6,861 bases of DNA from an uncultured Erysipelotrichaceae bacterium. Lineage in GTDB: Bacteria > Bacillota_I > Bacilli_A > RF39 > UBA660. This document shows positions 1 to 5,725 of this stretch, in pieces. The position numbers and the translations under genes are program-made. A model generated the notes under the pieces. The model worked only from the letters and a program-made list of their open reading frames with translations, did not search any database and was not told the DNA's origin. Position 1 is the stretch's first letter; each line of letters begins with the position of its first letter. Location: the NCBI GenBank assembly GCA_902766135.1, contig CACXCK010000007.1, positions 1 to 6,861 on the forward strand, read 5' to 3'.

Positions 1-7
1 AAATTAT

Positions 8-44
8 AAAACCCCAATTCAATATAAAACTGAATCAGGGTTTT
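8..44 (-). terminator. Intrinsic terminator of the seven-gene minus-strand operon
   Basis: The left arm AAAACCC..ATTCA (8-21) pairs with TGAAT..GGGTTTT (31-44), with a two-base internal mismatch and a loop of about 9 nt. Read on the minus strand the stem ends in GGGGTTTT followed by an AT-rich tail, as expected for a Rho-independent terminator. It lies about 58 nt past the stop codon of the last gene of the run. The opposite arm also carries a T-run, so it may work in both directions. Confidence 0.7.
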
Positions 45-101
45 AAAGTTTCTTTTATAAAATGTCTATATTTAGTTGACTACTTTAGAATAAGCACTTT
101 T

Positions 102-812
102 TTATTTTAGGGAATACAATCTTTTTACTTCTTTAATAGTAAGTTTACGATACTCTCCTGGTTTTAAACCTTCTAAATTCAAGAAACCTATCGATTCCCT
201 TTTTAATTTAATAACTTCATGATTAACTGTTTCTAGCATTCTTTTTATAATATGGTTTCTTCCTTCGGTAATACCTATAGTGATTGATGAAGTGTTACTG
301 TTTTTATTAACTTTTTTTATTTTAATGTACGTAGGTGTTACTTTGCGATTATCGATTACTACTCCTTTTTTTAGTCTCATAAATTCATCCGGGGTAATAA
401 TTCCACTTACTTTAGCAGAGTATCTCTTCTCTATTTTATGTGATGGATGAGTCAAAATATTTGATAACTCACCATCGTTAGTTAACAATATTATACCAGT
501 TGTATTGTAATCTAATCTTCCTACCGGGTAGATTCTCGAAGACGTATCAATGTAGTCTGTTACGGTATCTCTTTCATGTTCATCTTTAACGCTAGATATG
601 GTCTTTTCTTTCTTATATAGCAAGTAATACTCTTTTTCTTCTTTAGAATTAATAATAGTATCATTAATAGTTATTTCATCATCGTAACTCGCTTTAGTGC
701 CTAGACTAACAACTTGGCCGTTTATTTTTACTTGACCTTTTGATATGTATTCTTCTGCTTTCCGTCTTGAACAAAAGCCACTTTCGGCGATTATTTTTTG
801 AATTCTTTCCAT
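102..812 (-). CDS. RsuA/RluB-family rRNA pseudouridine synthase
   Basis: This enzyme isomerises a specific uridine to pseudouridine in ribosomal RNA, in the cytoplasm. At 236 aa it has the normal family length. Residues 1-45 form an S4 RNA-binding domain (MERIQKIIAESGFCSRRKAE, then GQVKINGQVV). The catalytic domain follows, with the family signature GRLDYNTTGIILLTNDGE around residues 98-115; the Asp at 101 is the expected nucleophile. The C-terminal EGRNHIIKRML and LKPGEYRKLT motifs are typical of the RsuA/RluB/RluE/RluF group. RluB-like 23S rRNA activity is the best guess in this lineage, but the exact uridine cannot be read from sequence. The start is supported by AAAGGAA on the minus strand (about 819-826), 5-6 nt before ATG. 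It overlaps the RluA-type gene by 22 nt, implying translational coupling, and is the last gene before the terminator at 8-44. Confidence 0.93.
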   Translation of the reverse strand: MERIQKIIAESGFCSRRKAEEYISKGQVKINGQVVSLGTKASYDDEITINDTIINSKEEKEYYLLYKKEKTISSVKDEHERDTVTDYIDTSSRIYPVGRLDYNTTGIILLTNDGELSNILTHPSHKIEKRYSAKVSGIITPDEFMRLKKGVVIDNRKVTPTYIKIKKVNKNSNTSSITIGITEGRNHIIKRMLETVNHEVIKLKRESIGFLNLEGLKPGEYRKLTIKEVKRLYSLK

Positions 813-1474
813 AATGATTCCTTTCTAATATATGGCTTAAAACTCTCTGGTATTTTGGTTATTAATTTAAGAGGTTCTTTATATCCCGGGACATTTAATT
901 CTAAAAAGTAAGCATGAAGTCCTAGTCTACTTAACGGATTTTTATGGGCATTATACTTTTTATCACCAACTATGGGGTGCGATGTTTCACTTAATTGAGC
1001 TCTTATTTGATTTTTTCTTCCTGTTTCAATGTTTATTCTTAGTGTGTTGTAGCCATTTACTTTATCTATTACTTCATAATTAGTGATAGCCAATTTACCT
1101 GTTTGGGGGTTATTAGTACTGTGTGTTTTTAAATAGTTATCTTCCTTTAAATATGATTTTAGTTTTCCTTTAGTACTAGGCATATTACCCTCAACAATTG
1201 CTATGTAGTATCTTCTTGCAAGATTATTCCAATTATCTTGTAATTCTTTTTTTAATGTTTCATTTTTAGCAAAGACGACAAGACCAGATGTGTCTTTGTC
1301 CAGGCGATTTACAATAAATACTTTGTTTTTGGGGTATTGTTTTTTTACATATAGGCTTGCTTCTTCATATAGAGTATGACTTTCATTCTTATTTGTTTTA
1401 ATGGTTAGTTGTTTAGGTGGCTTATCGATAACAAGAAGATTTTTATCTTCATAAATGATGTTTAGCTTCTTCAT
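791..1474 (-). CDS. RluA-family pseudouridine synthase (no S4 domain)
   Basis: This is a pseudouridine synthase of the RluA/RluC/RluD superfamily, acting on rRNA or tRNA in the cytoplasm. The 227-aa protein begins directly with the catalytic domain (IIYEDKNLLVIDKP, residues 6-19) and lacks the N-terminal S4 domain of RluC/RluD, as in short RluA-type members. The active-site motif is NRLDKDTSGLVVFAK (56-70), with the nucleophile at Asp59. Most relatives have HRLD, so Asn56 replaces the usual His. A second conserved block, TGRKNQIRAQLS (151-162), matches GRxHQIRxHL but again lacks the His residues. An AGAGG Shine-Dalgarno lies 7 nt before the ATG. The gene starts 26 nt inside the lysozyme-like gene and ends 22 nt inside the RsuA-type gene. 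Its target nucleotide is unknown. Confidence 0.92.
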   Translation of the reverse strand: MKKLNIIYEDKNLLVIDKPPKQLTIKTNKNESHTLYEEASLYVKKQYPKNKVFIVNRLDKDTSGLVVFAKNETLKKELQDNWNNLARRYYIAIVEGNMPSTKGKLKSYLKEDNYLKTHSTNNPQTGKLAITNYEVIDKVNGYNTLRINIETGRKNQIRAQLSETSHPIVGDKKYNAHKNPLSRLGLHAYFLELNVPGYKEPLKLITKIPESFKPYIRKESLWKEFKK

Positions 1475-2669
1475 AACTTGCCTCTAAAGTTTTAATTAAA
1501 CCATTAATATGAATTGTTGTTTGGTTAAAAGTCACATCTTTATTACGATATAACGGCCAAGTAATGGCTATTTCATTATTTGATGCATATTGTAAACAAT
1601 TTTTTATATAATTAGGATCCGAATTACGTACTGCCCCGCTTATAAGTTCAGCATTTGAATATCCTTTGGCACTAGGATAACCGGCATTATAGCCTACCAT
1701 TCCAGAGAATAAGCCCCCAGTTTTATTGATGCAGTGTGCCAAGTATGTTGTGCCGATTAAAGTATTTAATTCAGGATTATTTTTAACATCTTTAATATCG
1801 TAGATACTATATCCTTCGTTTTTAAGTTTGGAAGCTTCACTTACGCTTTTAGGCCTAGCGTTTGAATAAACATATATTTTTCTAATACTTACTTCGTTAT
1901 TATTAAATACTGGGACTTCCATTTTTTCATCAATAATAGAATTCGTTAATTGCCAGATATTTTGATATTGATCTTGGTATGAATGAGATTCATCACCACT
2001 CTCTTGAGAAACAATGCATAGACCTAATTCTGGGGAAATACCTACTTGTTTTAGATATTCAGGAATATATGGAAATCTTTCTAAAACGGTTTGGCGTTTT
2101 AAAGAAGGATTGGTATTAGGGTATTTTAGTGAAGTTAAATCGACGTTTGCATTTTCATGCTTTGAAATCATTATTGGTTCTTCATCAGTCACCATGTCTT
2201 CTTGAATAACTTCTAATGGTTCAACGACTTCTATTTGTTCAGCTGGACTTTGGTCAAGTGCTATCTCTTTTAATGGTTCTGCTTCATTTGTAGAGTCAAT
2301 TGTTTCTTCGATAACCGGATTCTCAACAGGCGGAAAATATGTCTTCTTAATTTTATTAGATGCTAGAATTAGCGCAATGGCGATGAGTCCAAGTTTTACT
2401 TTTTGAGACATTTTGGCTTGCACTTTTTTGGTTTTTAACGTTCTATTTTTTAGCGACAGAGAGCTCTTATTATTTACTTTTTTATGATATATTCTATTGT
2501 TAATTATAACTCTTTGAAATAATTCAACACTACCATTACTATAAATTTTTAATTTATATTCTTTTTGTCCTACAATTATGGTCTTATCATTTATGAAAAT
2601 GATTGGCTTATTAATATCTTGTCTTGGCAAAGATTTTCTAATTTCTTCTTTTAATTTTAAATTATTCAT
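1449..2669 (-). CDS. Membrane-anchored lysozyme-fold / SLT-like transglycosylase protein
   Basis: Probable peptidoglycan-cleaving or cell-wall-associated protein of 406 aa. Residues 1-90 are a basic, presumably cytoplasmic region of unknown type. One short hydrophobic segment (about 92-104, LGLIAIALILAS) flanked by lysines should anchor it, with the C-terminus outside. Residues 112-165 are an acidic Pro/Glu-rich linker. Residues about 205-365 look like a lytic transglycosylase domain: GLCIVSQESG places a candidate catalytic Glu at 223, NIWQLT (237-242) corresponds to the usual G(I/L)xQ strand, and GMVGYNAG (323-330) matches the YNAG motif of SLT domains. The family call is by motif only. The start lies 2 nt after the DUF1292 stop with no clear Shine-Dalgarno, suggesting coupling or reinitiation. 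The 3' end overlaps the next gene by 26 nt. The large cytoplasmic N-terminus is unusual for such enzymes. Confidence 0.75.
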   Translation of the reverse strand: MNNLKLKEEIRKSLPRQDINKPIIFINDKTIIVGQKEYKLKIYSNGSVELFQRVIINNRIYHKKVNNKSSLSLKNRTLKTKKVQAKMSQKVKLGLIAIALILASNKIKKTYFPPVENPVIEETIDSTNEAEPLKEIALDQSPAEQIEVVEPLEVIQEDMVTDEEPIMISKHENANVDLTSLKYPNTNPSLKRQTVLERFPYIPEYLKQVGISPELGLCIVSQESGDESHSYQDQYQNIWQLTNSIIDEKMEVPVFNNNEVSIRKIYVYSNARPKSVSEASKLKNEGYSIYDIKDVKNNPELNTLIGTTYLAHCINKTGGLFSGMVGYNAGYPSAKGYSNAELISGAVRNSDPNYIKNCLQYASNNEIAITWPLYRNKDVTFNQTTIHINGLIKTLEASYEEAKHHL

Positions 2670-2671
2670 AT

Positions 2672-2908
2672 CTATTCCATCTCTTCTAAAGTTTTCTTTA
2701 ATTCACTTAGTTCTTCTTCGTCTATTACATCTTCTAAAGAGCCTGATTCATCTAATGGATCATAACTTGAAACATAGATATTTGTATCGTCATCCTCAAC
2801 TTCGTAAACAACGTAATATTTGTCTCTTGTTTCTGAATATATATTGGTTAGTATTGTACATGTTAAATCAATGCCATTTTCGTTAATTGTGAATGTTTCA
2901 CCTTCCAT
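2672..2908 (-). CDS. DUF1292 family protein (YrzB-like)
   Basis: Small, strongly acidic 78-aa protein matching DUF1292, a Firmicutes family of unknown function. The pattern is typical: an N-terminal beta-rich part (GETFTINENGIDLTCTIL), the central block DKYYVVYEVED, then YVSSYDPLD and an acidic helical tail rich in Glu (about residues 57-78). Its ATG overlaps the stop codon of the upstream PLP-enzyme gene by one base (TAATG). It has its own strong Shine-Dalgarno, AAGGAGG on the minus strand around 2916-2923, 8 nt before the start. No enzymatic residues are evident. In many Firmicutes members of this family sit among housekeeping genes, so the location gives no functional hint here. Confidence 0.85.
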   Translation of the reverse strand: MEGETFTINENGIDLTCTILTNIYSETRDKYYVVYEVEDDDTNIYVSSYDPLDESGSLEDVIDEEELSELKKTLEEME

Positions 2909-4167
2909 TAATTATTCCTCCTTTTTATTATTTCATTAATAGCTTTTAATATGCCTATACGGCCAGATGTAAATGTTAGGCCCCCTTGTTCATAGGCAAT
3001 GTATGGTTCTCTAATTGGGGCATCACAAGATAAGTCAATTGATGAGCCTTGAGTAAATGAGCCTGAAGCCATGATTACTTTATCTTTATAGCCTGGGGTT
3101 TCAACTGGAATGGGGCTTACAAATGAGTCAATTGGGCTCCCTGATTGAATACCTTTGCAATAAGATATAACATCTAATTCATTACCAAATTCAATTGTTT
3201 CAACAATATCAGCTCTTTCATCATTGTATCTCGGATTTACTTTATAGCCTAATTTTTCTAACATATAGCTTGCAAGAATTGATGTTTTTAAGGCACTTGC
3301 TACAACTGTTGGGGCAAAGAATAGTCCTTGTAAGAATGGTTTATTTGCACCAAGGGATGGACCTACATCAGACCCTTCGCCTGGAAGAGTTAGACTCTCG
3401 GCAATTAAATCAATGTATACTTTTTTACCAACTACATAGCCACCATTAGGAGCAAGACCTGCGCCTAGATTTTTTATTAAAGATCCTACCACAACGTCAG
3501 CCCCAACATCTGTTGGTTCTTTAGTACTTACTAATTCACAATAACAATTATCAACCATAACACAGATATTATCGTCAATACTTTTAATTAATTTAATCAC
3601 TTTTTCACACTTTTCGATGGTAATACTTTCTCTAGTACTATATCCTCTACTACGTTGAATTTCAATCACTTTAACTTTATTATTCTTTATGAAATTTTCA
3701 ATTTGTTCATAATCAAAGTCATTGTCTTTTAAGTCTATTTCAGCATATTTAATGCCAAAACTTTTTAAAGAACTAGGACTATTCTCGATACCTATTACTT
3801 TATGCAAGGTATCATATGGAGTACCAGATATAGATAGTAATAAATCACCTGGTCTTAAAAGACCGAAGAATGTTTTAGCAAGAGTGTGGGAACCAGAAAT
3901 AAACTGAGTTCTAACCAGCGCACTTTCAGTATTAAAAATAGTTTTATAAACACTTTCAATAGCATCTCTTCCTATGTCACCATAACCATAACCTGTTGTG
4001 CTGTTAAAGTGGTTCTCACTTATTTTAGATGTCCAGAAGGCATTTAAAACTTTGGAAGTATTATACTCTTCTATCTTATCTACACGATGAAAAACTTCTT
4101 TTAATTGTTCCATCGCTTCATTATATAAATCTATTGTTTCTTTTTCTAAATTTAAAAAATCATTCAT
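2908..4167 (-). CDS. PLP-dependent aluminium resistance / methionine gamma-lyase family protein (YnbB-like)
   Basis: Fold-type I pyridoxal-phosphate enzyme of the 'aluminium resistance protein' family (Met_gamma_lyase Pfam family), related to Cys/Met metabolism lyases; its real substrate is not established. Length 419 aa is normal. Visible landmarks are the N-terminal GYGYGDIGRD (59-68), the cofactor-phosphate loop SGSHTL (91-96), GTPYDT (115-120), the cofactor-ring Asp in VMVDNCYCE (Asp206), and the Schiff-base Lys232 in GSLIKNLGAG. The C-terminal SPIPVETPGYKDKVIMASG and GGLTFTSGRIG motifs are characteristic of this family. The ATG overlaps the upstream SDR stop codon by 4 nt (ATGA), with GGTGAG about 4 nt before the start (4171-4176). 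It is in the middle of the operon and followed directly by DUF1292. In other Firmicutes this family is often near glnR/glnA, which is not the case here. Confidence 0.93.
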   Translation of the reverse strand: MNDFLNLEKETIDLYNEAMEQLKEVFHRVDKIEEYNTSKVLNAFWTSKISENHFNSTTGYGYGDIGRDAIESVYKTIFNTESALVRTQFISGSHTLAKTFFGLLRPGDLLLSISGTPYDTLHKVIGIENSPSSLKSFGIKYAEIDLKDNDFDYEQIENFIKNNKVKVIEIQRSRGYSTRESITIEKCEKVIKLIKSIDDNICVMVDNCYCELVSTKEPTDVGADVVVGSLIKNLGAGLAPNGGYVVGKKVYIDLIAESLTLPGEGSDVGPSLGANKPFLQGLFFAPTVVASALKTSILASYMLEKLGYKVNPRYNDERADIVETIEFGNELDVISYCKGIQSGSPIDSFVSPIPVETPGYKDKVIMASGSFTQGSSIDLSCDAPIREPYIAYEQGGLTFTSGRIGILKAINEIIKRRNN

Positions 4168-4814
4168 TTTCTCACCAATTTAATTGTACCACTTTCTTTA
4201 GTATCCAGTAAAGATAAGACAGTGGAAACTGCTTCATCCATTGGAACAAAATCTAATTTACTCTTTATATCTTCCGGGAAGTCATTCATAGGTGTATCTA
4301 ACCATCCAAATAATATACCATTTATGTGAATCTTTGGATAGTTTTCAGCAAATACTTTAGTTAAGACGTTTAAGCCATGTTTAGATATATCATATTCAAT
4401 TGTTTCAAGTGTTTCTTGATTAACTGTATTATCGCTTGAAATATTTACTACGCTTTCTAGTTCGCTAGCTAATAGTTTCATAAGGGTAAAAGGCGCTATG
4501 GTGTTAACTTTATAGATATCAACAAACGTTTGATAGTTTTTGTCTTTAAGCTCACTAGTATTTTCTATACCAGCATTATTAATTAATATATTAACTTTAA
4601 TATTATTTCTTTTTAATTCATTATATAAGCTAATAATACTATCCTCTTCTTTAAAGTCTGATGCTATTAAGTATAAATTATCATTATTAATACTTTCTAA
4701 CTCTTTTTTATTGCTCTTATATTGGGCAACAACAAAGTATCCTTTATTAAGACATGCCTTAACTAGATTTAGGCCTAGTCCTCCACTGGCACCGGTTATT
4801 AAAACTGTTTTCAT
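4164..4814 (-). CDS. Short-chain dehydrogenase/reductase (SDR) family oxidoreductase
   Basis: NAD(P)-dependent Rossmann-fold oxidoreductase of the classical SDR family, cytoplasmic, substrate unknown. At 216 aa it is short for the family (usually about 250). The nucleotide-binding motif TGASGGLG is at residues 7-14, NNAG at 79-82, the structural Asn in YKVNTIAP at 104, the catalytic Ser in NISSDN (about 126), and the Tyr-Lys pair YDISK at 141/145. All four members of the catalytic tetrad (Asn, Ser, Tyr, Lys) are therefore present. The usual PG motif after the active site is replaced by FGWLDTPM (169-176). FabG-like or epimerase-like specificity cannot be decided. The gene overlaps both neighbours by 4 nt (ATGA), so it is translationally coupled to the ArsC-like gene upstream and the PLP enzyme downstream. 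Confidence 0.9.
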   Translation of the reverse strand: MKTVLITGASGGLGLNLVKACLNKGYFVVAQYKSNKKELESINNDNLYLIASDFKEEDSIISLYNELKRNNIKVNILINNAGIENTSELKDKNYQTFVDIYKVNTIAPFTLMKLLASELESVVNISSDNTVNQETLETIEYDISKHGLNVLTKVFAENYPKIHINGILFGWLDTPMNDFPEDIKSKLDFVPMDEAVSTVLSLLDTKESGTIKLVRK

Positions 4815-5158
4815 AGTTTATCATACTCTTTTCTATCAAAGCCAACAATTATTTTGTCGTTGGTAATAAGAATTGGCCTTTTAACAAGCATTCCATTTGT
4901 ACTTAAAAGGTTTAATTGTTCTTCTATACTCATGTTTATTCTTTTTTCTTTTAAGTTATTATTTTTATATATTAAGCCACTAGTATTAAAGAATTTACCT
5001 ATATCATAATTAGAATTGTTGAGCCAATTAGATAATTCTTCTTTAGAAGGATTATCTGTTATTATGTCTCTTAGTGTTAAGTTAACTTTTTTATCTTCTA
5101 AGTATTCTTTGGCAGATTTACATGTACTGCATTTTGGATACCAGATAAATAGATTCAT
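4811..5158 (-). CDS. ArsC/Spx family thioredoxin-fold protein (YffB-like)
   Basis: Small (115 aa) thioredoxin-fold protein of the ArsC/Spx/YffB family. The N-terminal WYPKCSTCKSAKEYL has a CxxC-type pair at Cys10/Cys13, in the same place as the redox switch of Spx. Further family blocks are NPSKEELSNWL (36-46), FFNTSGLIYK (57-66) and GMLVKRPILITNDKIIVGF (89-107), where Arg94 corresponds to the anion-binding Arg of ArsC. The length and the FFNTSG block favour the YffB/ArsC-like branch over the longer RNA-polymerase-binding Spx regulators, but a regulatory role cannot be excluded. The frame is open to an ATG at 5215, but the start at 5158 is preferred: the conserved fold begins there and GAGAGGTG (5164-5171) is correctly spaced. 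It is the first gene of the operon and overlaps the SDR gene by 4 nt. Confidence 0.88.
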   Translation of the reverse strand: MNLFIWYPKCSTCKSAKEYLEDKKVNLTLRDIITDNPSKEELSNWLNNSNYDIGKFFNTSGLIYKNNNLKEKRINMSIEEQLNLLSTNGMLVKRPILITNDKIIVGFDRKEYDKL

Positions 5159-5163
5159 GCAAA

Positions 5164-5171
5164 CACCTCTC
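5164..5171 (-). promoter_or_regulatory. Ribosome binding site fixing the ArsC-like start
   Basis: GAGAGGTG on the minus strand lies 5 nt upstream of the ATG at 5158. It decides between this start and an in-frame ATG 57 nt further upstream (5215), which overlaps the promoter -35 and has no Shine-Dalgarno. Confidence 0.75.
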
Positions 5172-5185
5172 AAACTTATATGGTA

Positions 5186-5215
5186 ATTATAACTTATTAT
5201 AGTGTGTTTATGCAA
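5186..5215 (-). promoter_or_regulatory. Sigma-A-type promoter of the seven-gene operon
   Basis: On the minus strand, TTGCAT (5210-5215) and TATAAT (5186-5191) are separated by 18 bp. A second TATAAT lies at 5196-5201 but has no well-spaced -35. The predicted transcription start is about 5179, giving a leader of about 20 nt before the ArsC-like ATG. The 23-bp repeat array begins immediately upstream of the -35. Confidence 0.6.
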
Positions 5216-5229
5216 CTTTTAAGGTTGTA

Positions 5230-5321
5230 AACCGTAAGATTTTAAGACTTCTAACCGTAATCTTTTAAGGTTTTCAACCGTAAGATTTAAAACTTTTTAA
5301 CCGTGATATTTCTATACGACA
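5230..5321. repeat. Four tandem 23-bp direct repeats upstream of the operon promoter
   Basis: AACCGT begins at 5230, 5253, 5276 and 5299, an exact 23-bp period. Three of the four units share AACCGTAA followed by an A/T-rich stretch with TTTTAAG or TTTAAAA; the fourth reads AACCGTGATATTT. A degenerate fifth unit (5207-5229) keeps only TTTTAAG in register (5217-5223), and its other half overlaps the -35 hexamer. There are no spacers between units. The spacing, about two helical turns, and the position upstream of a promoter suggest binding sites for a regulator that binds one DNA face. The protein is not identifiable from here. Confidence 0.75.
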
Positions 5322-5341
5322 AAATAAGACATATTCTTCTC

Positions 5342-5370
5342 TAGACTTTTATATTTACCTTATTTAGAAT
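5342..5370 (+). promoter_or_regulatory. Possible promoter for the small plus-strand gene
   Basis: TAGACT (5342-5347, 4/6 to consensus) and TAGAAT (5365-5370, 5/6) are separated by exactly 17 bp. The predicted start at about 5377 would fall inside the left arm of the inverted repeat at 5367-5380. Either the arm is only partly transcribed or the true promoter differs. Confidence 0.35.
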
Positions 5371-5445
5371 AAACCCCTGAGAAGCCAAAGGTGCTTATCA
5401 CTTATCCTAGTATATTCCTAAGACTTGAGTTCAGGGGGTTTATTC
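5367..5445 (+). promoter_or_regulatory. Long inverted repeat abutting the Shine-Dalgarno of the small gene
   Basis: GAATAAACCCCTGA (5367-5380) is complementary to TCAGGGGGTTTATTC (5431-5445), with a single bulged base. About 50 nt lie between the arms. The right arm is immediately followed by AAAGGAGAG (5446-5454), the ribosome binding site of the 32-codon gene. A folded leader of this type could control access to the ribosome binding site. The enclosed segment carries GGTGCTTATCAC (5390-5401) and ATTCCTAAGA (5414-5423), both of which have complements downstream of the gene. Confidence 0.6.
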
Positions 5446-5463
5446 AAAGGAGAGTGATTAATA

Positions 5464-5562
5464 ATGAGTAAATCTGATTATAAATTAATCAACTTTATTC
5501 TACTTGTTATTATTTTTTTTACTCGTAATTATATTACGTTTAATATAAAAAAAGCACCTTAA
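5464..5562 (+). CDS. Small hydrophobic peptide, candidate type I toxin
   Basis: A 32-codon reading frame, the only plus-strand gene supported here. It starts MSKSDYKLINF, continues with one hydrophobic stretch (about residues 8-19, ILLVIIFF at the core), and ends in a short basic tail (NIKKAP). This layout of a short membrane helix with charged ends resembles small holin-like or Fst/TxpA-type toxins, but I recognise no specific family. AAAGGAGAG sits 9 nt before the ATG, a strong Shine-Dalgarno. Its leader is highly structured, and its stop codon lies in the left arm of a minus-strand terminator hairpin. Sequence elements of the leader recur in complementary form in its 3' region. It could also be a short leader peptide or a chance frame; the strong ribosome site and surrounding structure argue against chance. 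Confidence 0.5.
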   Translation: MSKSDYKLINFILLVIIFFTRNYITFNIKKAP

Positions 5563-5580
5563 TTCCAATCTGAATTAAGG
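5547..5580 (-). terminator. Minus-strand intrinsic terminator overlapping the 3' end of the small gene
   Basis: CCTTAATTC (5557-5565) pairs perfectly with GAATTAAGG (5572-5580) around a 6-nt loop. On the minus strand the stem is followed, after TGC, by seven T (complement of 5547-5553). It would end transcripts coming from the surface-protein gene or from an antisense RNA starting near 5690. On the plus strand only TCTTT follows, so it is mainly a minus-strand terminator. Its 3' arm can alternatively pair with part of the adjacent hairpin (GGAATTAGTGC, 5612-5621 region), giving a terminator/antiterminator-like choice. Confidence 0.65.
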
Positions 5581-5690
5581 TCTTTACCAATGTGGTAAGC
5601 ACCAAATCTTAGGAATTAGTGCTTACCACTAATTAATATATATCATATATTAAATAATAATACAATAGTTACTTAACTTTCTATTAAGTA
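5549..5690 (-). ncRNA. Putative antisense RNA to the small peptide gene
   Basis: Hypothetical transcript of about 140 nt, bounded by a weak promoter (about 5695-5725) and the T7 terminator at 5547-5580. It would overlap the 3' end of the 32-codon gene and its 3' region, as antitoxin RNAs of TxpA/RatA- and BsrG/SR4-type systems do. It would contain the 11-bp hairpin at 5592-5629. No direct evidence of transcription can be read here. Confidence 0.22.
5592..5629. repeat. Perfect 11-bp inverted repeat (RNA hairpin)
   Basis: GTGGTAAGCAC (5592-5602) and GTGCTTACCAC (5619-5629) are exact reverse complements around a 16-nt loop. No T-run follows on either strand, so it is not a simple terminator. 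The loop carries TCTTAGGAAT (5607-5616), the exact complement of ATTCCTAAGA in the leader of the small gene (5414-5423). The left arm with its flank, GTGGTAAGCACC, pairs with GGTGCTTATCAC of the leader (5390-5401), allowing one G-U pair. Confidence 0.7.
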
Positions 5691-5694
5691 TAAT

Positions 5695-5725
5695 TTTATA
5701 ATCTCGCTTTACCCTTGTTTGACAA
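5695..5725 (-). promoter_or_regulatory. Weak candidate promoter for an antisense transcript
   Basis: On the minus strand, TTGTCA (5720-5725, 5/6 to consensus) and TATAAA (5695-5700, 5/6) are 19 bp apart, slightly long. The region just upstream to 5774 is GC-richer than its surroundings. Confidence 0.25.

Noticed and set aside
2014..2205. Plus-strand reading frame opposite the lysozyme-like gene
   Set aside because: Shadow of the well-supported minus-strand gene; no ribosome site or domain. The same holds for plus-strand frames at 2578-2886, 3195-3449, 3722-3907, 4029-4211, 4540-4866 and 5951-6238, and for the minus-strand frame at 5840-6022.
4164..4814. TGA as tryptophan (Mycoplasma code)
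   Set aside because: TGA is the natural stop of the SDR and ArsC-like genes, at 4-nt ATGA overlaps, and TGG is used for Trp throughout.
5159..5215. Longer start of the ArsC-like gene at 5215
   Set aside because: The extra 19 residues match nothing in the family, overlap the promoter, and lack a ribosome site; the start at 5158 has one.
5230..5321. CRISPR array
   Set aside because: The 23-bp units are contiguous with no spacers, and the units themselves diverge; no cas gene is nearby.
5367..5445. Terminal inverted repeats of a small mobile element
   Set aside because: The arms are close together, there is no target-site duplication, and the right arm abuts a ribosome site; a leader hairpin explains it better.
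5592..5629. Rho-independent terminator for the small plus-strand gene
   Set aside because: The stem is perfect but no T-run follows on the plus strand (TAATTAATATATA), so it is listed as a hairpin only.
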